This document shows positions 53,368-57,347 of a stretch of DNA of 57,347 nt, piece by piece. This stretch comes from JAZDRH01 sp047470865 (GTDB taxonomy: Bacteria; Pseudomonadota; Gammaproteobacteria; Pseudomonadales; Pseudomonadaceae). The notes beneath the pieces are model-generated. The model saw only the letters and a list, made by a program, of their open reading frames with translations. It searched no databases and was not told where the DNA came from. The stretch covers positions 1 through 57,347 of the forward strand of contig NZ_JAZDRH010000020.1 of NCBI RefSeq assembly GCF_047470865.1. Reading direction: 5' to 3'. The translations under genes were made by a program, and so were the position numbers. Numbering within the stretch: position 1 is the first letter of the stretch; each line of letters starts with the position of its first letter.

Positions 53368-53853
53368 TTAGCTTTCCATCACGATATCAATTACCTTGCC
53401 TGAAGCTGTTAAGGCAACGCTTAATAGATAGTTAGTAAATTCAGGATCCAGTTGTATATCTACAATAGCAAAACTATCATCATCCCCTGGATAAATGCCT
53501 ATAGATGTCAACTGTAATGCTTGTAAGAAAAGTTCTGGTGTGACGTTTTGTGTGTCAAAAAAGCCTAGTTTGTCATCTTCAGACATGTTTTCTAAATGGT
53601 GTTGTTGATAATGGGCGGATGTGCTTGATGAATGCTTAAGTTCTGCCGCTATAGCCGCAAAAGCGCTATCAATATGCTGTTCTAATTGTTGTAAAAAAGC
53701 ACTTAACTGTTTTAGCTTTTCAGCATTCACCTCAGCATCTTCACAATCAATAAAAATAAAAGATTTAAAGCCTTTTATGAGAACATCTTCCACTTCATAA
53801 AAACCAGTAGGCAGTGCGTTTTCATCAATTCCAAAGTCACTTAATTGCATCAT
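53368..53853 (-). CDS. DUF2004-like protein
   Basis: 161 residues, acidic and soluble. It resembles the DUF2004 family (a beta-rich start FEVEDVLIKGFKSFIFIDCED, then a long helix with LKQLSAFLQQLEQHIDSAFAAI, and a C-terminal YLLSVALTASGKVIDI strand). Family function is unknown; related proteins often sit in immunity-gene clusters. One base separates it from the preceding DUF6882-like gene. Family call is tentative. Confidence 0.65.
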   Translation of the reverse strand: MMQLSDFGIDENALPTGFYEVEDVLIKGFKSFIFIDCEDAEVNAEKLKQLSAFLQQLEQHIDSAFAAIAAELKHSSSTSAHYQQHHLENMSEDDKLGFFDTQNVTPELFLQALQLTSIGIYPGDDDSFAIVDIQLDPEFTNYLLSVALTASGKVIDIVMES

Positions 53854-53854
53854 C

Positions 53855-54523
53855 TTAGCCCACCCTTAAAGAGGTTAAACGGTCGAACTCATCAAATTCA
53901 GCTTGAATGCTAAGGTTGTTTTTAGTGGCTAGGGTATTTTTCCAGACCTTAAAACCTTTATCTCTTAGGTAGTGGGCGAATGCTTTTCTATGATTCATTT
54001 CAAAGAGAGAAATGGTTTGTGAAAAGACACTACTAATTCGCGCGCAGTCGTCGCTATCAGCATCATCAATAGATTTGTCATTGATAGTCATTAACAAAAT
54101 TCCATCACCGTAGTCAGCGGCGTAATAGCAGCTATTACTTAGCATTCCAGAGCTGAGCATGCCCAGTAAATGTACTTGTTGCTGTTCAATTTCTTGCATA
54201 TCTTGGGTAAATATGGGGATATCATGTTCTTCGCCAAAATTTTTCAAAGCCAAGGCTTGCTCTAATAAAGCAGGTGGAAGTTCCCATTGTGTATTGGCCC
54301 AGCTCCACAGCCATGTACTTGTTGCATGGGAAAAAGTGCCGAGTACTTGGATGTCAAAGCAGATATCCTCAGCAAAATAGAGTTTTTGTGTATCTAAATC
54401 GACACGCCAATCACGATCGCCAATCACTTCTGAAAGATTATATTGTTTGTCATAGCCGCTGACGGCAAAACGCTCGATGAGCTCTTGCTCTGTGGTGTAA
54501 ATCAGCGTATTTAATTTATCCAT
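53855..54523 (-). CDS. DUF6882-like protein
   Basis: 222 residues. The STWLWSWANTQWELPP segment near 68-83 and preceding FDIQVLGTFS match the pattern I associate with DUF6882; C-terminal DDCARISSVFSQTISLFEMNHRKAFAHYL is helical. No signal or membrane segment. It is the first gene of the three-gene minus-strand unit and diverges from the antiporter gene 151 bp away. Function unknown; family from memory. Confidence 0.65.
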   Translation of the reverse strand: MDKLNTLIYTTEQELIERFAVSGYDKQYNLSEVIGDRDWRVDLDTQKLYFAEDICFDIQVLGTFSHATSTWLWSWANTQWELPPALLEQALALKNFGEEHDIPIFTQDMQEIEQQQVHLLGMLSSGMLSNSCYYAADYGDGILLMTINDKSIDDADSDDCARISSVFSQTISLFEMNHRKAFAHYLRDKGFKVWKNTLATKNNLSIQAEFDEFDRLTSLRVG

Positions 54524-54674
54524 TCTAAGAATCCATATTGGCCGTTAAGAGATGCAGGCGAAGGTGAGATATTAGTCATCTAATTAGTACAAAGTAATAC
54601 TTTTACGTCACAACATAAAGATAAAAGCGTTAGTATGCGCTGGCCGTGTTTACTTTAAGGATAAAGGTAGAGTT

Positions 54675-56459
54675 ATGTCGTTATCGACTTCTATGATTGT
54701 TGTAATTATTGGTGCAGGCTCATTGATAGCACAATGGATTGCTTGGGGCTTACGTGTTCCTGCTATTTTGCCGTTACTTATTTTAGGCATAACACTAGGG
54801 CCTGTGACTGGCGTATTAAATCCAGATGAAACCTTCGGTAGTTTGCTTTTTCCACTGGTATCTTTATCAGTGGCTATTATTCTTTTTGAAGGCTCTTTGA
54901 CGCTTAAGTTTTCAGAGATCAAAGGCTTAGGTAATGTAGTGCGCAACCTTGTTAGTGTCGGCATGTTGGCTACATTTGTGGTGGTAGGGCTTAGCTGCTA
55001 TTGGTTATTAGATTTTCCTGCAGAGCTTTCGGCTTTAGTTGGTGCTGTTACAGTCGTAACAGGGCCAACAGTGATTGCGCCTTTAATGCGAGTGGTGCGT
55101 CCGAAAGCAAGTGTGAACCGCGTGTTGCGCTGGGAAGGCATTGTCATTGATCCCGTGGGTGCGATTTTTACTGTCTTGGTATTTAACTTTATTGTGTTGC
55201 GCCAAGACCACCAGTCATTAACTAATCTGCTATTTATTTTTGCTGAAACTGTCGCTGCAGGCCTATTTATGGGCGTTGCATTTGGCTATTTATTAGGCGT
55301 TGCGTTACGCCGTGTGTGGATTCCACATTACCTGCAAAACCTTGCTGTTTTGTCATTGGTTATTGGTGCTTTTGGTTTATCTAATGCTTGGGTTGAAGAG
55401 TCGGGCTTGTTAACTGTAACTGTGATGGGCATCTGGCTTGCCAATATGCGCGACGTTAATATCAGTGATATTTTGCGTTTCAAAGAAGAGCTGGCAACGA
55501 TTTTAATTTCGGCATTATTTATCATTTTAGCTGCCCGTTTAGATTTACCATCCTTGATTGAAATGGGCTGGCCTATATTAGGTCTGTTAGTGATTATTCA
55601 ATTTGTGGCGCGACCTATTTGTATTGCGCTGTCCACTTTGGGTTCTAATTTGGATTGGCGAGAAAAAGCATTGCTCTCATGGATTGCTCCGCGTGGTATT
55701 GTCGCTGCTGCCGTTAGTTCTTTATTTGCACTTAGCCTTGAACGTATAGGATTTGCTGATGCCAACAAACTCGTTACAGTGGTTTTTGCGGTTATTATTG
55801 GCACTGTCGTATTTCAAAGTTTGACCAGCACCTTGGTTGCTAAATTGCTAAAAGTGCAACAAAGTAAGCCAAATGGAATAGTCATCATTGGTGGTAATTA
55901 TGTCGCGCGCACTGTTGCTCAAGCACTTATCAAACTTAAAGTACCAGTTCTAGTGACAGACAGTAGTTGGGAATATTATCGCCAAGCGCGTATGGACGGT
56001 ATTCCTGCTTATTTTGGTAATGCTTATTCAGAGCATGCAGAAAACTTCTTAGATTTGAGCAATACCGCACAAGTATGGGCGTTATCACCAAACCGCCATC
56101 AAAACGAATTGGCGGCTTATCACTTTGGGCATATGATTGGCGAAAATAAAGTCTTTACAATTCGCTCAACAGCCGGCAGTAAATCAGTAACCAATAGCGA
56201 TAATAAGCGCTTTCGGCGTCATGAAAATCTCTTTAATCCTGATGCAACCTATTCACGTTTAAGCTTAATGCTGGCTAAAGGTGCAACCATTAAACCTACG
56301 AAGCTAAATGAAACGTTTGGCTGGAATGAATATTTGCAGCAATATCAGGATGTTATTCCTTTGTTTTATATGGATGTGGATGAAAAGCTGCATGCTATGG
56401 AAGAGGGCAGTATTCCTCCAGTACCTTGTACTCTGATTGCTTTAGTGCAATCAGCATAA
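54675..56459 (+). CDS. CPA1-family cation/proton antiporter with C-terminal RCK (TrkA-N) domain
   Basis: 594 residues. About twelve membrane segments in residues 1-390, with the exchanger core TVVTGPTVIAPLMRVV near 129-144 and EGIVIDPVGAI near 158-168 (Asp163 likely ion-binding). Residues ~397-500 form a Rossmann RCK domain (GIVIIGGNYVARTVAQAL) that in relatives senses NAD(H) or ions. It likely exchanges Na+ or K+ for H+ at the inner membrane; which ion cannot be read. The ATG at 54675 has AAGGTAGAG upstream. A small gene overlaps its stop. Confidence 0.85.
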   Translation: MSLSTSMIVVIIGAGSLIAQWIAWGLRVPAILPLLILGITLGPVTGVLNPDETFGSLLFPLVSLSVAIILFEGSLTLKFSEIKGLGNVVRNLVSVGMLATFVVVGLSCYWLLDFPAELSALVGAVTVVTGPTVIAPLMRVVRPKASVNRVLRWEGIVIDPVGAIFTVLVFNFIVLRQDHQSLTNLLFIFAETVAAGLFMGVAFGYLLGVALRRVWIPHYLQNLAVLSLVIGAFGLSNAWVEESGLLTVTVMGIWLANMRDVNISDILRFKEELATILISALFIILAARLDLPSLIEMGWPILGLLVIIQFVARPICIALSTLGSNLDWREKALLSWIAPRGIVAAAVSSLFALSLERIGFADANKLVTVVFAVIIGTVVFQSLTSTLVAKLLKVQQSKPNGIVIIGGNYVARTVAQALIKLKVPVLVTDSSWEYYRQARMDGIPAYFGNAYSEHAENFLDLSNTAQVWALSPNRHQNELAAYHFGHMIGENKVFTIRSTAGSKSVTNSDNKRFRRHENLFNPDATYSRLSLMLAKGATIKPTKLNETFGWNEYLQQYQDVIPLFYMDVDEKLHAMEEGSIPPVPCTLIALVQSA

Positions 56460-56992
56460 TGCAGGCCACTCTATCGGCGCAGCTGCAACAAATTATTGAT
56501 GCAGTGCTGCCTTCTATCACAGAGCTATCGTATTTGCTAAACGATGGCGATGTGCTGGATGCTCAGCTATGTATTAAATTTTTCCAAGAAGTCGTAGCTG
56601 AGCAATCGGTTATGAGGGAAGAATATATTTTACACTGTGCTCAGGAGGGTAAGCTGGGCAATCTTTTGGCTAGTTATATTCACCAATCTGCAATAGGTTA
56701 TAGCGCCAAAATAAGCTGGAAAGAGGCAGGATCAGGGCTAAACTGGTTGCAGGAAATAAGCAAAATAGAAAGCATTCCAATCTCACTGAAGGCTTTGAAT
56801 ATAAATACTGATTTAGATTTAAACGAGGTATTTAAGGTAGTAGCACAGCCGCTCAAGCAAGCAGGTTATATATTAGTTGGGCTGGAGACTGACGCGGTTG
56901 ATAATATCTCAATGCTTATTTCAGAAGTGCAATTTAAAAAGTTTTCAATGATTTGCCAGCAGTTGAATATAACCTTAGTAAACTACGTATAA
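56459..56992 (+). CDS. Uncharacterised protein overlapping the antiporter stop
   Basis: 177 residues from the ATG at 56459, which overlaps the antiporter stop as TAATG, suggesting translational coupling. No domain recognised; the second half (GLNWLQEISKIES..., LKQAGYILVGLETDAVDNISMLISEV) looks like an alpha/beta fold without signal or membrane segments. A longer frame from 56426 would begin inside the antiporter gene and is less likely. Confidence 0.7.
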   Translation: MQATLSAQLQQIIDAVLPSITELSYLLNDGDVLDAQLCIKFFQEVVAEQSVMREEYILHCAQEGKLGNLLASYIHQSAIGYSAKISWKEAGSGLNWLQEISKIESIPISLKALNINTDLDLNEVFKVVAQPLKQAGYILVGLETDAVDNISMLISEVQFKKFSMICQQLNITLVNYV

Positions 56993-57014
56993 AATTATAA
57001 AAATGGAGCTTAAC

Positions 57015-57184
57015 ATGGTTTGGCAGCTCAAGCCTTCTCCTTCTATCATCAGTTGCGAGGTACGTGCTTGTGATGGAAACTACACCCTAGATTCGGCGTA
57101 GAGGCCAATGTAAGCACGCTGGCTCGGCCTAAACCTAAGCTAGCACATGATGTTGAGCTTTTTATTAATTTTCCTTTCCCTTAA
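57015..57184 (+). pseudogene. Small frameshifted ORF
   Basis: An ATG at 57015 with GGAG (57004-57007) starts a 28-codon frame ending at TAG 57099-57101. Dropping back one base near 57092 opens a second frame (DFGVEANVSTL, then LAHDVELFINFPFP) that runs to TAA at 57182-57184, giving a ~59-residue product. This looks like a single-base loss in a small gene. It is short, so chance is possible. No family recognised. Confidence 0.4.
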
Positions 57185-57210
57185 AATAAAAAGTTATTAA
57201 AACTATAGTA

Positions 57211-57347
57211 CTATTTATTAGATTCAATAAAGTTAATGGACAGCAAAGGAAACTGGTACTTCTTGTTTGTTTTTAACTTATACAGGTCCAACATAAAACT
57301 ATTATGGTTATCGATCGAACTGCCATCTAAAGTAACAAAATAAATAT
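57211..57347 (-). CDS. 3' end of a gene running off the right edge
   Basis: The minus frame ending at TAG (57211-57213) is open to the window end and gives ~44 residues with protein-like composition (VTLDGSSIDNHNSFMLDLYK, then FPLLSINFIESNK). The N-terminal part is outside the window. No family can be named. It converges with the frameshifted ORF. Confidence 0.5.
   Translation of the reverse strand, partial: IYFVTLDGSSIDNHNSFMLDLYKLKTNKKYQFPLLSINFIESNK

Overview
The window comes from a low-to-moderate GC gammaproteobacterium, most likely a relative of Pseudomonadaceae. The evidence is gene order. The RNase P RNA gene sits just upstream of mraZ and a full dcw (division and cell wall) cluster. 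A DciA-type DUF721 gene lies on the opposite strand between lpxC and secA. argJ is followed by a Nudix-ThiE fusion, and miaA-hfq-hflX-hflK-hflC-hisZ-purA follow in pseudomonad order. The codon usage looks more AT-rich than in typical Pseudomonas, so a low-GC branch is plausible; genus-level assignment is inference.

Left edge (1-2208) is accessory DNA. It holds an orphan CRISPR array of six 36-bp repeats and five 33-bp spacers (918-1298, read on the minus strand) with an AT-rich leader at 1299-1546. A small LRAT-domain (NlpC/P60-superfamily) protein with a hydrophobic tail lies directly downstream (113-682, minus). About 100 bp of the leader is repeated almost exactly at positions 1-100, so a second array probably lies just outside the window, with the LRAT gene between two leader/array units. 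No cas gene is present. This is the most unusual part of the window.

2209-15679 holds a DAACS-family symporter, two helicases (HrpB, RhlE-like), a five-gene phospholipid module resembling E. coli ynbABCD with an extra PlsC-type acyltransferase, an HI0933-type flavoprotein, acyl-CoA thioesterase II and a HAD phosphatase.

15720-34077 is rnpB followed by mraZ-rsmH-ftsL-ftsI-murE-murF-mraY-murD-ftsW-murG-murC-ddlB-ftsQ-ftsA-ftsZ-lpxC, almost all overlapping or within a few bases. It is driven by a good sigma-70 promoter with a three-repeat MraZ operator. Together these genes make lipid II, flip/polymerise it at the septum and start lipid A synthesis. 34125-41892 carries dciA, secA, argJ, the Nudix-ThiE gene, a PduO-type adenosyltransferase, panE and yajQ.

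41934-52647 holds an unrecognised AT-rich gene, mqo, a YajG-like lipoprotein, then miaA-hfq-hflX-hflK-hflC, hisZ and purA. 52697-57347 is less conserved: a minus-strand operon of three uncharacterised proteins (DUF6882-like, DUF2004-like, unknown), a CPA1-type cation/proton antiporter with an RCK domain, an unknown gene, a frameshifted small ORF and the 3' end of a gene running off the right edge.
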